NCBI GenBank assembly: GCA_964580905.1
Contig: CAZOLR010000004.1
Location: 20,787 to 84,786, forward strand
Direction of reading: 5' to 3'
Length of the DNA stretch: 64,000 nucleotides
DNA from: G041228335 sp964580905
GTDB lineage: Bacteria; Pseudomonadota; Alphaproteobacteria; Puniceispirillales; UBA1172
Positions 20,001 to 27,811 of this stretch are shown here, piece after piece. Position numbers and translations under genes: made by a program. Within the stretch, counting starts at the first letter, position 1; each line of letters begins with the position of its first letter. The notes under the pieces were generated by a model that saw nothing but the letters and a program-made list of their open reading frames with translations, was not told the origin of the DNA and ran no database searches.

Positions 20001-20451
20001 TCGACGATTTCCCTGTCGGGTCATCACCCACGGCAATCACCATCCCGCCTTTCGGCGCAACCCCGCCCTGATTGGCATGACGCAAGGCGTCCACGGATCG
20101 GTCCAGCCCCGGGCCCTTGCCATACCATAAGCCGAAGACACCATCGTAAAGCCCGTGATCATAAAGGCCGATATGCTGACTGCCCCAGAGCGCTGTTGCC
20201 GCCAGCTCTTCGTTGACCGCAGGCTGAAAGACTATACCTTCCTCATCAAGAAACCGGCGCGACCGTGCAAGTTCAAGGTCAAGGCCACCAAGCGGAGAGC
20301 CGGGATATCCACTGACAAGCCCTTTTGTGTTCAGTCCTGCCTCACGGTCCAGCCTGGCCTGTTCAAGGAGAAGACGCACAAGAGCCTGTGTTCCGCTGAT
20401 CAGTGCAGGCCCCGACGACAAGCTGTAGCAATCGTGAAGATTGATGCCCAT
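17029..20451 (-). CDS. Indolepyruvate:ferredoxin oxidoreductase, fused alpha-beta form
   Basis: A 1140-residue fused 2-oxoacid oxidoreductase that converts aryl- or branched 2-oxoacids plus CoA to acyl-CoA with reduced ferredoxin. Order: N-terminal pyruvate-ferredoxin-like domain (VSGYPGSPLGGLDLEL), TPP domain in the middle (YYCAGCPHNSSTKLPDG, GDGTYTHSGYLAIRAA), a cysteine cluster (VCEGCGDCAVKSNC plus CNKDYSCREGFC) that probably holds an iron-sulfur centre, then the gamma-type domain (FLAGIGGTGVSTLSAVLVMA) and a C-terminal extension. The ATG at 20451 has GAGGG 3-4 bases upstream; the longer frame to 20520 is not supported. It is first of an operon with doeA and doeB, an unusual pairing. Ferredoxin reductase is encoded nearby. 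Confidence 0.92.
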   Translation of the reverse strand: MGINLHDCYSLSSGPALISGTQALVRLLLEQARLDREAGLNTKGLVSGYPGSPLGGLDLELARSRRFLDEEGIVFQPAVNEELAATALWGSQHIGLYDHGLYDGVFGLWYGKGPGLDRSVDALRHANQGGVAPKGGMVIAVGDDPTGKSSTLAYQSDQTFIAMGMPYFFPRRVEDIIPMGLQAFALSRYAGTCVGLKIVIDTADANVVLDMGSIRPGLNIPADAGPVHVGRHDPAILREERLYQLRLPGALRWQKENPVNIPVTPLPERGKLGIIAVGKAVTETREALHMLGLEDPSAEGIALMSVAMPWPVEPDAMLDFARRFDEVLVIEEKRSLVEDQLAHLLVNQAERPRLSGKTDPENVALLPAYGELSLEGVTGAIVRRASAHDIKLEDIRRGADLGNLPPVAARTPYYCAGCPHNSSTKLPDGSVTGMGIGCHSISGFLTPDTITNFTQMGGEGAFWIGRAPFSDIDHTFQNLGDGTYTHSGYLAIRAAIAAGVNMTFKILYNDAVAMTGGQNAQGGSSPDEIARQITAEGAAGVVVISDDPDALKKTGTWPAGTRFHHRRDLIPVQEDLARTKGVTGLIYVQTCAAELRRRRKRGKIPDRPERLFINEAVCEGCGDCAVKSNCVAVKPAITPEGIKKQIDQTVCNKDYSCREGFCPSFVSVTGSGDVNRQEFPDLPEDRDLPPPPSPDGGIRNIFLAGIGGTGVSTLSAVLVMAGRIEGISAQAVNQTGLSQKNGGVTSQVRMSRNENLKGRMVRLPARSTDLLIGCDAVVAAGDMVLKSLDAERSHAIISARIDPVGVDGVGTGHVVDDRLLLARLSAVMDSRKITHFDTAGLCERLLGRATSANVMLLGAALQGGFLPVSYDSLAEALRLNGVDVETNLKALNWGRWLMVDEPRVLAAAGLIRPDEKPALDTMPAAEAVSYFAGQLARYQDKNYAGRYQKIMDEVCAAVRRIDGDDDRIARKTARALFRVMHIKDEYEVARLMTSNEFTARIKSEFGASVRMNYHLAPPMLGWLRHRDGTPGKLRFGPWMTGVFRILAPMRRLRGTWLDPFGLPLERRRERAFREQVISLISSSAGSLSADQISRFEEMVEIVLTVRGFGHIKLAAMNMAEQQLNQWNLKASPSPASRKAS

Positions 20452-20540
20452 TTTCCCTCGCAAAATCATCACGGATGAACATATCAACGCTAGCCGATTC
20501 ACCTGGCAAAGCCTAGGCACTAATTGGCAAAGAATAGCGT

Positions 20541-20570
20541 TTGACGTCAGATGAAATCGCCACCTAGTAT
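20541..20570 (+). promoter_or_regulatory. Candidate sigma-70-type promoter for the thiolase
   Basis: TTGACG at 20541-20546 and TAGTAT at 20565-20570 are separated by 18 bases, 73 bp before the thiolase ATG. The site lies in the 192-bp gap between the divergent oxidoreductase and thiolase genes. The match is by eye only. Confidence 0.4.
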
Positions 20571-20643
20571 AGATACGCCTTAAGGCCGGTAAATTCTCGC
20601 CTTTGTGTGAAGTCAGGACAGAAAAAGAAATGCGGAGCGTTCC

Positions 20644-21825
20644 ATGACCGATGTATATGTGCTTTCAGCCACGCGTTCAGCTATTGGCAGTTTTGGCGGC
20701 AGCCTTAAAGACACCCCGCCGATTGATCTTGGTATCAGTATTGCCCGGTCTGCAATCGGCTTGTCCGGTCTTGACGCATCGAAAATCGGCCATGCTGTTA
20801 TCGGCAATGTCATCCATTCCGAACCTCGAGATATGTATATTTCGCGATGCATATCGATCGGCGCCGGCATGGCGGAAGGGGCGCCGGCGCTGACGGTAAA
20901 CCGGCTTTGCGGCAGCGGATTGCAGGCGATTGTCAGCGCCACCCAGTTGATCCGTCTCGGCGATACGGAAACAGCACTCGCCGGAGGAGTTGAGGTGATG
21001 AGCCGGAGCAGCCATATCATCCCCGGCCTGCGATGGGGCGCGCGCATGGGTGATGCCGGTGTGCAGGATATGATGCTCGGGGCACTTCATGATCCGTTCG
21101 GGCTCGGCCATATGGGCGTGACAGCCGAAAATGTCGCCGCCGATTACGGCATCAGCAGGGATGAGCAGGATCATTTTGCCTGGGAAAGCCAGCAACGCGC
21201 GGCGCGTGCAAGGGCTGAAGGATATTTCAACAGTCAGATCAGCCCCGTTGAAGTCATTCAACGTCGCAAGCCCGTTATCTTTGATCAGGACGAATATATC
21301 CGTGATGATACGACGGTCTCCTCCCTCGGGGATCTCCGGGCTGTCTTTCAGAAAGATGGTTCGGTCACCGCTGGCAACGCATCCGGTATCAATGATGGTG
21401 CCGCCATGCTTGTTCTTGCTTCGGCAGCGGCTGCCAAAGCCGGGGACGCGGCCCCGCTGGCCCGTATTGTCAGTTACGGCTTTGGAGGTGTTGCGCCGCG
21501 GATTATGGGCATGGGGCCGGTACCGGCAAGCCGGATGGCGCTTGAGAAAGCGGGGCTCAGGATCACTGATCTTGAGGTGGTGGAAAGCAATGAGGCTTTT
21601 GCCGCCCAGGCTTGCGCTGTGTCGAAAGAGCTTGGTCTTGCCTCTGATATCGTCAACCCGAACGGCGGCGCGATTGCCCTTGGTCATCCTGTCGGCGCAA
21701 CCGGGGCTGTGATCATGACCAAACTGATCCATGAGCTGAAACGGAGGAATGGACGTTACGGCATGGCAACCATGTGTATTGGCGGCGGTCAGGGTATCAG
21801 CGTCATTGTCGATGCAGAAATGTGA
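20644..21825 (+). CDS. Acetyl-CoA acetyltransferase / thiolase
   Basis: A 393-residue thiolase with all catalytic elements: nucleophile Cys in NRLCGSGLQAI (about residue 88), NEAFAAQACAV, the His in NPNGGAIALGHPVGATGA, and the second Cys in MCIGGGQGISVIV near the C-terminus. It condenses two acetyl-CoA to acetoacetyl-CoA or thiolytically cleaves 3-ketoacyl-CoA; length and motifs fit the biosynthetic class. An acetoacetyl-CoA synthetase is encoded at 49.5-51.5 kb, so ketone-body or polyhydroxybutyrate turnover is possible (inference). GGAGCG precedes the ATG. Followed 55 bp later by an Ldh2-type dehydrogenase. Confidence 0.95.
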   Translation: MTDVYVLSATRSAIGSFGGSLKDTPPIDLGISIARSAIGLSGLDASKIGHAVIGNVIHSEPRDMYISRCISIGAGMAEGAPALTVNRLCGSGLQAIVSATQLIRLGDTETALAGGVEVMSRSSHIIPGLRWGARMGDAGVQDMMLGALHDPFGLGHMGVTAENVAADYGISRDEQDHFAWESQQRAARARAEGYFNSQISPVEVIQRRKPVIFDQDEYIRDDTTVSSLGDLRAVFQKDGSVTAGNASGINDGAAMLVLASAAAAKAGDAAPLARIVSYGFGGVAPRIMGMGPVPASRMALEKAGLRITDLEVVESNEAFAAQACAVSKELGLASDIVNPNGGAIALGHPVGATGAVIMTKLIHELKRRNGRYGMATMCIGGGQGISVIVDAEM

Positions 21826-21880
21826 AATCAACACGAAAATTCATTTATTTTAAAAGACAGTAAAGACAGGGAGAACGGCA

Positions 21881-22882
21881 ATGGCCACAACTGAACTCAG
21901 CCTCGATGAGATTTACGCACTTGCTTACGATTGTCTCACCATCAATGGTGCAGATCATGAAAATGCCTCGGCGCTGGCCAATACCATCATGACCGCGGAA
22001 CGGGACGGATCGGTTTCCCACGGGTTGTTCCGGCTTCCTGCCTATGTGGCCTCGCTCAGATCAGGCAAGGTGAACGGCAAGGCCAGACCAAAGTCAACCA
22101 CGACCACTCCGGCGCTGGTCAGACTGCATGGCGATAACGGCTATGCCCCGATGGCGCATCAGGTCGGGATACCTCTTCTGATCGAAGCTGCCCGCACCTC
22201 AGGTGTGGGCCTGCTCGCCATAAGCCATGTCCATCACATGGCCGCGCTCTGGCCCGAGGTTGAAGCCCTGGCCGAAGCTGATCTTGCAGGGCTGGCCTGC
22301 ACGGCCTATATGCCCATGGTCGCCCCTGCAGGGGCAACATCCGCTCTCTTCGGCACCAACCCGATCGCCTTTGCCTGGCCACGTCCGGGGCAGAGCCCCG
22401 TGGTCTATGACATGGCCACGGCCTCCATGGCGATGGGTGAAGTGCAGGTTGCCGCGCGCGAAGGCCACGATGTTCCTCCGGGCACAGGCCTTGACAAGGA
22501 CGGCCAGCCCACCACTGATCCGGCGGCTATCGCTGATGGTGGCGTGCTGCTGCCTTTTGGCGGCTATAAGGGTTCCGCGATCGCCATGATGGTGGAATTG
22601 CTTGCCGCAGGTTTAGTGGGGGAAAATTTCTCTTTTGAAGCCCGTGAGGGCGATAACGGCGATGGCGGCCCACCCCAGGGAGGCCAGTTCATTCTTGCGA
22701 TGAGCCCTGAAATCGTTGCGGGGTCAGGTTGGGAAAGTCACTGCGAAGGTTTTTTTGCCCGTCTGACCGGTCTTGAAGGGGTGCGCCTGCCAGGTGAACG
22801 CCGGCACAAAAACCGCCTTTCCGACGCGCCAAGGGCCATCAATACCCCGCTTGTGGAAAAGATACGGGGCCTAATGTCCTAG
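21881..22882 (+). CDS. Malate/L-lactate dehydrogenase-family (Ldh2) oxidoreductase
   Basis: A 333-residue NAD(P)-dependent oxidoreductase of the Ldh2/YbiC/DpkA family, which is unrelated to Rossmann lactate dehydrogenases. Family text: RDGSVSHGLFRLPAYVASL, GVGLLAISHVHHMAALWPEV, GTNPIAFAWPRPGQSPVVYD and LLPFGGYKGSAIAMMVELLA. Relatives reduce delta1-piperideine-2-carboxylate/pyrroline-2-carboxylate, or oxidise ureidoglycolate, malate or sulfolactate. A D-amino-acid-dehydrogenase-like gene downstream on the other strand makes an imine/proline-like substrate plausible, but this is inference. AGGGAGA upstream supports the ATG. Its TAG stop shares the palindrome CTAG with the stop of the convergent M24 peptidase gene. 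Confidence 0.88.
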   Translation: MATTELSLDEIYALAYDCLTINGADHENASALANTIMTAERDGSVSHGLFRLPAYVASLRSGKVNGKARPKSTTTTPALVRLHGDNGYAPMAHQVGIPLLIEAARTSGVGLLAISHVHHMAALWPEVEALAEADLAGLACTAYMPMVAPAGATSALFGTNPIAFAWPRPGQSPVVYDMATASMAMGEVQVAAREGHDVPPGTGLDKDGQPTTDPAAIADGGVLLPFGGYKGSAIAMMVELLAAGLVGENFSFEAREGDNGDGGPPQGGQFILAMSPEIVAGSGWESHCEGFFARLTGLEGVRLPGERRHKNRLSDAPRAINTPLVEKIRGLMS

Positions 22883-24036
22883 GCCTTTAGCTGGGGCAGG
22901 ATGGCGGGGGCACGTGTTGTCAGCAACTCTGCCCCGTCATTCCTGAGGACAATATTTTCCTCATGCACGAGCATCCGGCCCTCGCTGATCTCAAGCGACG
23001 GCTCAAGGGTGAGGACCATATTTTCCGTAAGCACGGTCTCATCCCATCTGATATGCGAAGGCGGCTCGGTAAGCTGCAATCCAAGGCCATGACCAAAACG
23101 TCCGACTCCGTCGCCATCGGTACCAAGACGGTCTGCCATGATGGCAAAAAGTTCGGCTGATGTCATGCCAACCCGTATCCGGGTGAGCGCATCCTCCGTC
23201 GCCTGCCACAAAAGGGCATGGGCATCCGCCGCCTCAGCGGAGACTTTGCCCACCGCAAAATTGCGGTCGAAATCGCAGAAATATCCGTCCCAGCAACAGC
23301 CCGTATCCAGCATCAGCACATCACCGGACCGGAGCGGTGCATGGCCCGGCGGGGAAATGATATCCCCATAGCCGCCCTGCCCGGCCGCACCGACAAGATA
23401 GGACACATCATCAAGACCGGATTCAAGAGCTTTGATCTTGAAACCGCGGAAAACTTCAGCAAGCGGCATACCGGCCGATGCCCAGGACGGCAGTTGCTCA
23501 AACACCTTGCTGGCCATGCCGCAGGTGTGCCTTATCTTGGCAATCTCGGCATCGGATTTGACCATGCGGCAGGCCCTGAATATTTCGGTGGCATCGACCC
23601 GTTCAGGTGAGCCGATCGCCTCTTCCAGAAGTATCAGATCCCGGAGAGGCATCATCAGTTTGGTTTCACGCCCCATCAGCATGCCCAGCCTTGGCGTTGT
23701 TCCGGCCATGGACCGGATGACATCAGCAAGCAGGCTGATCCCGTCATCCGGCGCTGCCGGTGACGGCCAGCTGTGGACGCGGCCGATAAATCCTCTTTCC
23801 ATCAGGGGCACACCGATCGTCGGAATAACGGCTTCGGGCATGCCACGGGCAGGCACGACCACGAACCAGGGGCGGGTCGGGCTCTGCCAGAATTGAGTCA
23901 TGAAGCCGGTGATATAGCGTATATCATGTTCCGAAGTGAGCAAGATGACATCGAGATCCTGCACCTCCATGGCCTGTTGGATGATGTTTAATCGGGCTTC
24001 GTACTCTGCCCTTGGAAAACCACGCTCAAGCGACAT
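22879..24036 (-). CDS. M24-family metallopeptidase (Xaa-Pro aminopeptidase-like)
   Basis: A 385-residue creatinase/aminopeptidase-P-fold protein. In contrast to the doeA product it keeps the full metal-ligand set: Asp in MLDTGCCWDG, Asp in FCDFDRNF, His in FGHGLGLQL, Glu in LTLEPSLE and Glu in VHEENIVL. It is therefore probably an active dinuclear metal hydrolase on a dipeptide-like or N-acyl compound. ATG at 24036 has AAGGAG 7-8 bases upstream; the extra 11 codons to 24069 are not needed. It ends a four-gene minus-strand operon after the DadA-like gene (36 bp gap), suggesting it acts on a substrate whose product feeds the flavoenzymes. Confidence 0.88.
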   Translation of the reverse strand: MSLERGFPRAEYEARLNIIQQAMEVQDLDVILLTSEHDIRYITGFMTQFWQSPTRPWFVVVPARGMPEAVIPTIGVPLMERGFIGRVHSWPSPAAPDDGISLLADVIRSMAGTTPRLGMLMGRETKLMMPLRDLILLEEAIGSPERVDATEIFRACRMVKSDAEIAKIRHTCGMASKVFEQLPSWASAGMPLAEVFRGFKIKALESGLDDVSYLVGAAGQGGYGDIISPPGHAPLRSGDVLMLDTGCCWDGYFCDFDRNFAVGKVSAEAADAHALLWQATEDALTRIRVGMTSAELFAIMADRLGTDGDGVGRFGHGLGLQLTEPPSHIRWDETVLTENMVLTLEPSLEISEGRMLVHEENIVLRNDGAELLTTRAPAILPQLKA

Positions 24037-24072
24037 GTCTGTCTCCTTGCTGAGATTATGTTGAACCAACGC

Positions 24073-25323
24073 CTAAACAGGGAAGCGTTCGGCCCGGAAC
24101 GGGGTGATATCAATAGGTGCTTTCCTGCCACTGATGAGGGCGGCAATAACCCGGCCTGATCCGGGCCCCATGCTCAGGCCGATATGCTGGTGACCAAAGT
24201 CAAACCACAACCCCGGATGGCGCGGCGCCGCCCCGATCATGGGCAGGCTGTCGATCAAAGTAGGGCGGCGACCCATCCATGGCTCGTCCTCAATGGGCTT
24301 GCCAAGCCCGTGATGTGATCTGGCATCGGCAACAGAATTCTCTGCCTGACGAAAATTTGGCGGCGCATCACGATCATCGAACTCAACCCCTGTGGTGATA
24401 CGGACCCCCTGCTGCATCGGCGCCATGACATAGCCGCCGTCAATATCATAGATCGCGCGGCCAAGCGGCATGCCTTCACCGGGTTCAAGGTGCCAGTGAT
24501 ACCCGCGCTCCCAGGCCATGGGAATACGATAGCCGAGCCAGCCGGCAATTTCTGCTGACCATCCGCCGGCCGCAAGCACCACGTCATCGGCAGTGAGGAC
24601 CTCCCCTGACATGAGCTTGACTTGCCAGCCCTGTTCATTGGTGAGCGCGGCAACCCTGTCTTCGCGGACAACACCACCCGCAGCTTCAAAGAGACGAACA
24701 TAGGCATCCGTCAGCTTGGCCGGATTGGTCACCCCGCAGGTATCGTCCATCAATACCGCCTTAACATAGATCGGGCTGAGCCCGGGCTCGATCTGACGGA
24801 TCTGGTCCTGCTCATAGACAGAATAGCGGACACCAACTTCATTCATCAGCTCAAGTTCCTTGGAATAGGCCCGGAACGTGGATTCCTTTCTGAAGGTCTT
24901 GAACCAGCCGGCGTAACGCAAGAGCTCATCCACCCCGGCTTCCTTGATCAGGGCCTTATGGCGATCCAGCGAAATATCCATCAGCGCTTTCAGCGCCCTT
25001 GCTGCATGCTTTGCCCGTCTGTTGCTGGAATAGGAAAGAAACTTGAGAGACCAGCCAAGATATTTGAGCACGAAAAGAGGATTGTACCGGAACCCGTTGC
25101 TCCGGTTCAGAAGAAGCTTCGGCAGGGCTTTCAGCAGCTGCGGGTTATTGAGCACCACAACAGAACTTTCCGACAAAACACCCGCATTACCATAAGATGT
25201 TTCACGTCCGGGTGTTTTGGGATCGATCAGCGTAACCTGATGGCCCGCGAGCTGCGTTTCAAGCGCCGCGCACACGCCGACAATTCCACCACCGATAACA
25301 ACAACCTGCTTGCCCTGTTCCAT
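24073..25323 (-). CDS. DadA-like FAD-dependent D-amino-acid dehydrogenase
   Basis: A 416-residue flavoprotein of the DAO superfamily. The FAD motif GGGIVGVCAALETQLAGHQV is at the N-terminus, ETSYGNAGVLSESSVVVLNN follows as in DadA, and LWFDFGHQHIGLSMGPGSGR closes the FAD site. DadA-type enzymes oxidise D-amino acids (and some proline derivatives) to 2-oxoacids, passing electrons to the respiratory chain. The ATG at 25323 overlaps the stop of the upstream gene (TGATG), so the two flavoenzymes are translationally coupled. Exact substrate is not known; 4-hydroxyproline betaine or D-proline routes use similar sets. Confidence 0.88.
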   Translation of the reverse strand: MEQGKQVVVIGGGIVGVCAALETQLAGHQVTLIDPKTPGRETSYGNAGVLSESSVVVLNNPQLLKALPKLLLNRSNGFRYNPLFVLKYLGWSLKFLSYSSNRRAKHAARALKALMDISLDRHKALIKEAGVDELLRYAGWFKTFRKESTFRAYSKELELMNEVGVRYSVYEQDQIRQIEPGLSPIYVKAVLMDDTCGVTNPAKLTDAYVRLFEAAGGVVREDRVAALTNEQGWQVKLMSGEVLTADDVVLAAGGWSAEIAGWLGYRIPMAWERGYHWHLEPGEGMPLGRAIYDIDGGYVMAPMQQGVRITTGVEFDDRDAPPNFRQAENSVADARSHHGLGKPIEDEPWMGRRPTLIDSLPMIGAAPRHPGLWFDFGHQHIGLSMGPGSGRVIAALISGRKAPIDITPFRAERFPV

Positions 25324-26438
25324 CACGAAAGATCCATTTTACTTGCCACTTCATCGGCGATGGCGAGGCTTGATGTTAATCCGGGTGAGTCTATGCCGTA
25401 AAGCGCAATCACCCCGGGGGCGGCGTGATCTTTTTCTGTCGTGATGACAAAATCCTGAAACACTGATCCGTCAGGAATGATTTTGGGGCGAAGCCCGGCC
25501 CAGGCGGGCACCAGCTCATCCGGCTGTAGTTCAGGCCAGTAGGTTGAGATAAGCGCATGAAAGCGTTTCGCATCATTGGGATTTACATCATAGGATGGCG
25601 TATCCACCCACTGAATATCAGGTCCGAACCGGGCCCCGCCCCCGCTATCCAGCGTCAGATGAATACCAAGACCACCGCCGGACGGCATCGGGTAGATCAG
25701 ATGCCGGAAGGGAGGTTTGCGGGTGGAGACAAAATACTGCCCCTTGGCCATGTAATGCGGCGGCACGATATCAGGGTTCATGGTCTCAATGGCAAGCGAA
25801 ACCTGTCTTGAGCCATGCCCTGCCGCGTTGATGATATGCCTGGCGCTCAGGGTCATCTTTTCCCCCTGGCCATCGATGGTGACCATATAGCGCTCCCCGT
25901 CAAAGCTTGCCGATTCAAAACGGCTCTGATACGCGATGATCGCGCCGGCGTTTTCCGCATCTGCCTCAAGTGCGGCCATATAACTGTGGCTGTCCACCAC
26001 GCCTGTGACAGGCGAATGCAACGCGGCGATGGCATTGATCTCAGGCTCCATGGCCTTAAGACTTTCCTCACCGATGAGTTCAAGCCCGGGCACTTCATTG
26101 GCATCACCGATATCCTTAAGCCTGGCAAGGCCTTCAATCTGGCCCTCTTCGGTGGCAACAATCAGTTTGCCATGCCTTTTGGTTGTGACGCCCCGGTCCG
26201 CGCAATAATCATACATCATGGCCGCTCCTGCAACACAGAGCCGGGCTTTGAGTGATCCGGTTGGGTAATAGATACCGGCATGAATCACTTCCGAGTTTCG
26301 TGACGAGGTTTCCATCCCGAAACCGGGATTGCTTTCAGCCAGGATCACGCTTGCGCCGCTCAGGGCCAGTTTGCGGGTAATGGCCAGGCCTACCGCTCCT
26401 GCTCCCACCACGAGAATATCCGTTTCTGCATCCACCAT
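25323..26438 (-). CDS. L-2-hydroxyglutarate dehydrogenase-like FAD oxidoreductase (LhgO-like)
   Basis: A 371-residue DAO-superfamily flavoprotein. VVGAGAVGLAITRKLALSGA binds FAD; ETSSRNSEVIHAGIYYPTGS and LKARLCVAG match the L-2-hydroxyglutarate dehydrogenase family closely, as do GKLIVATEEGQ and GVVDSHSYMAALEADAE. The C-terminus has IALYGIDSPGLTSSLAIAD. Family members oxidise L-2-hydroxyglutarate to 2-oxoglutarate, linked to quinones; related enzymes act on other 2-hydroxy acids. It overlaps the DadA-like gene by its stop codon and follows the MFS gene by 6 bp. Confidence 0.87.
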   Translation of the reverse strand: MVDAETDILVVGAGAVGLAITRKLALSGASVILAESNPGFGMETSSRNSEVIHAGIYYPTGSLKARLCVAGAAMMYDYCADRGVTTKRHGKLIVATEEGQIEGLARLKDIGDANEVPGLELIGEESLKAMEPEINAIAALHSPVTGVVDSHSYMAALEADAENAGAIIAYQSRFESASFDGERYMVTIDGQGEKMTLSARHIINAAGHGSRQVSLAIETMNPDIVPPHYMAKGQYFVSTRKPPFRHLIYPMPSGGGLGIHLTLDSGGGARFGPDIQWVDTPSYDVNPNDAKRFHALISTYWPELQPDELVPAWAGLRPKIIPDGSVFQDFVITTEKDHAAPGVIALYGIDSPGLTSSLAIADEVASKMDLS

Positions 26439-26444
26439 ATGTCT

Positions 26445-27716
26445 CTATCCTGTCATAGCTAACGCCGGGCTGCGATACCCGATGATCACTTCTTCCCCGG
26501 GGCCGGGATGCCGGGGTACATTAAACGCAAGCAAAAGAGAGATTAAGGCCATTGCCGCGCCGGAGAGGAATACCGCCGCAGGAGAAATCAGCCAGAGAAA
26601 CCCAAAAAGTGCCGGCAGAAAAACCGCAACCACGTGGTTGATCGTAAACGAAACACTTGCTGTTCCGGCAAAATCTGCGGGATCGGCGATCTTCTGAAAA
26701 TAGGTCTTGATCGCAATGGCCAGCGCAAAAAACATATGATCAATCAGGTACAGCCCGGCAGCGATTGTACTGTTTTCAACAAAGGCATAGGCGGTAAATA
26801 CGCCGATCAATCCCAGATATTCCAAAATCAGCGCAGCCCTTTCTCCGATACGCCCGATCATCCGGCCCACGACAGGCGCAAGCCAGATGTTGAACACAGC
26901 ATTGATCAGGAAAAGACCCGCGATCTGCCCCACCGAATAGCCGAATTTTTCCACCATGAGGAATCCGGCAAAAACAACAAATATCTGCCGCCGGGCACCT
27001 GACATGAAAATCAGGGCATAATAAAGCCAGTACTGGGGCTTGAGGATAATCGATTTGCGCTGAGGGCTGCCTTCGTCAAACCGCCTGAACCCAAGATAAC
27101 CAAAGGCGGCAATACCCATGGTTACAACTCCCCCGACTAGATAGATAAGGGTATAGCCCTCACCACCTGCGGCAAAGACATCACCGGACAGAGCCGCCCT
27201 GAAATCAAGCCCCGGCGTCATCAGCACGACGGCCGCGAAGATAGAGACAAGCGTAGCCACCTGGGCCATCGAGGCAACGCCATAGATCTGCCCGAGAAGC
27301 GCCGGTGCCTTTTCCTTATTCAGCCATTGCATGGCAAGAGACTGATTGCAGGTTTCGTAATAATGAAACCCGATCGAGGCGATAACCGTCGTGATATAAA
27401 GCCCGAGCACCGATGGGAAATAACCGGTCAGTGCCGTCCCGAGCCCGAGCATGCCGAGCGTAACAAGCGCCAAACGCTGTTCGTTGAACACAAGAAGAAG
27501 ATACACAACGAGAAAAGAGAGAAACCCCGGCACTTCACGCAACGATTGCAGAATGCCGATTTCACGCCCGGTGAAAGCGGCCTGCTCGACCGCAAAGTTA
27601 TTGATGAGCGTTGACCAGGTGATGAAACTGATCGGCATGGCGGCTGCTGTCAGCATCAGCAGAACATGGGGTGACTGCCATCCTGAACCACCACGGGCAT
27701 GTCGTTGAAACACCAT
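26445..27716 (-). CDS. Major facilitator superfamily transporter
   Basis: A 423-residue membrane protein with about 12 predicted helices in two halves, separated by a charged loop near residues 210-225 (FRRFDEGSPQRKS). No substrate-specific motif is recognised. It is the first gene of a minus-strand operon with two flavoenzymes and an M24 peptidase, so it probably brings in the substrate, or exports a product, of that pathway (inference from position). It is divergent from a prepilin-like gene 95 bp away. Confidence 0.85.
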   Translation of the reverse strand: MVFQRHARGGSGWQSPHVLLMLTAAAMPISFITWSTLINNFAVEQAAFTGREIGILQSLREVPGFLSFLVVYLLLVFNEQRLALVTLGMLGLGTALTGYFPSVLGLYITTVIASIGFHYYETCNQSLAMQWLNKEKAPALLGQIYGVASMAQVATLVSIFAAVVLMTPGLDFRAALSGDVFAAGGEGYTLIYLVGGVVTMGIAAFGYLGFRRFDEGSPQRKSIILKPQYWLYYALIFMSGARRQIFVVFAGFLMVEKFGYSVGQIAGLFLINAVFNIWLAPVVGRMIGRIGERAALILEYLGLIGVFTAYAFVENSTIAAGLYLIDHMFFALAIAIKTYFQKIADPADFAGTASVSFTINHVVAVFLPALFGFLWLISPAAVFLSGAAMALISLLLAFNVPRHPGPGEEVIIGYRSPALAMTG

Positions 27717-27811
27717 CCGATACCTGCTGAGGAAAACAAACCTTTCCGTCTATACATCCAACCCCTTGGACCAGCTGTCAAGACTTATACACCCATATAG
27801 AATACGGCGTG

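Noticed and set aside
20677..21834. 385-codon open frame on the minus strand opposite the thiolase
   Set aside because: It lies wholly antisense to a thiolase with intact catalytic motifs and shows no recognisable protein features; long antisense frames are common at this base composition.
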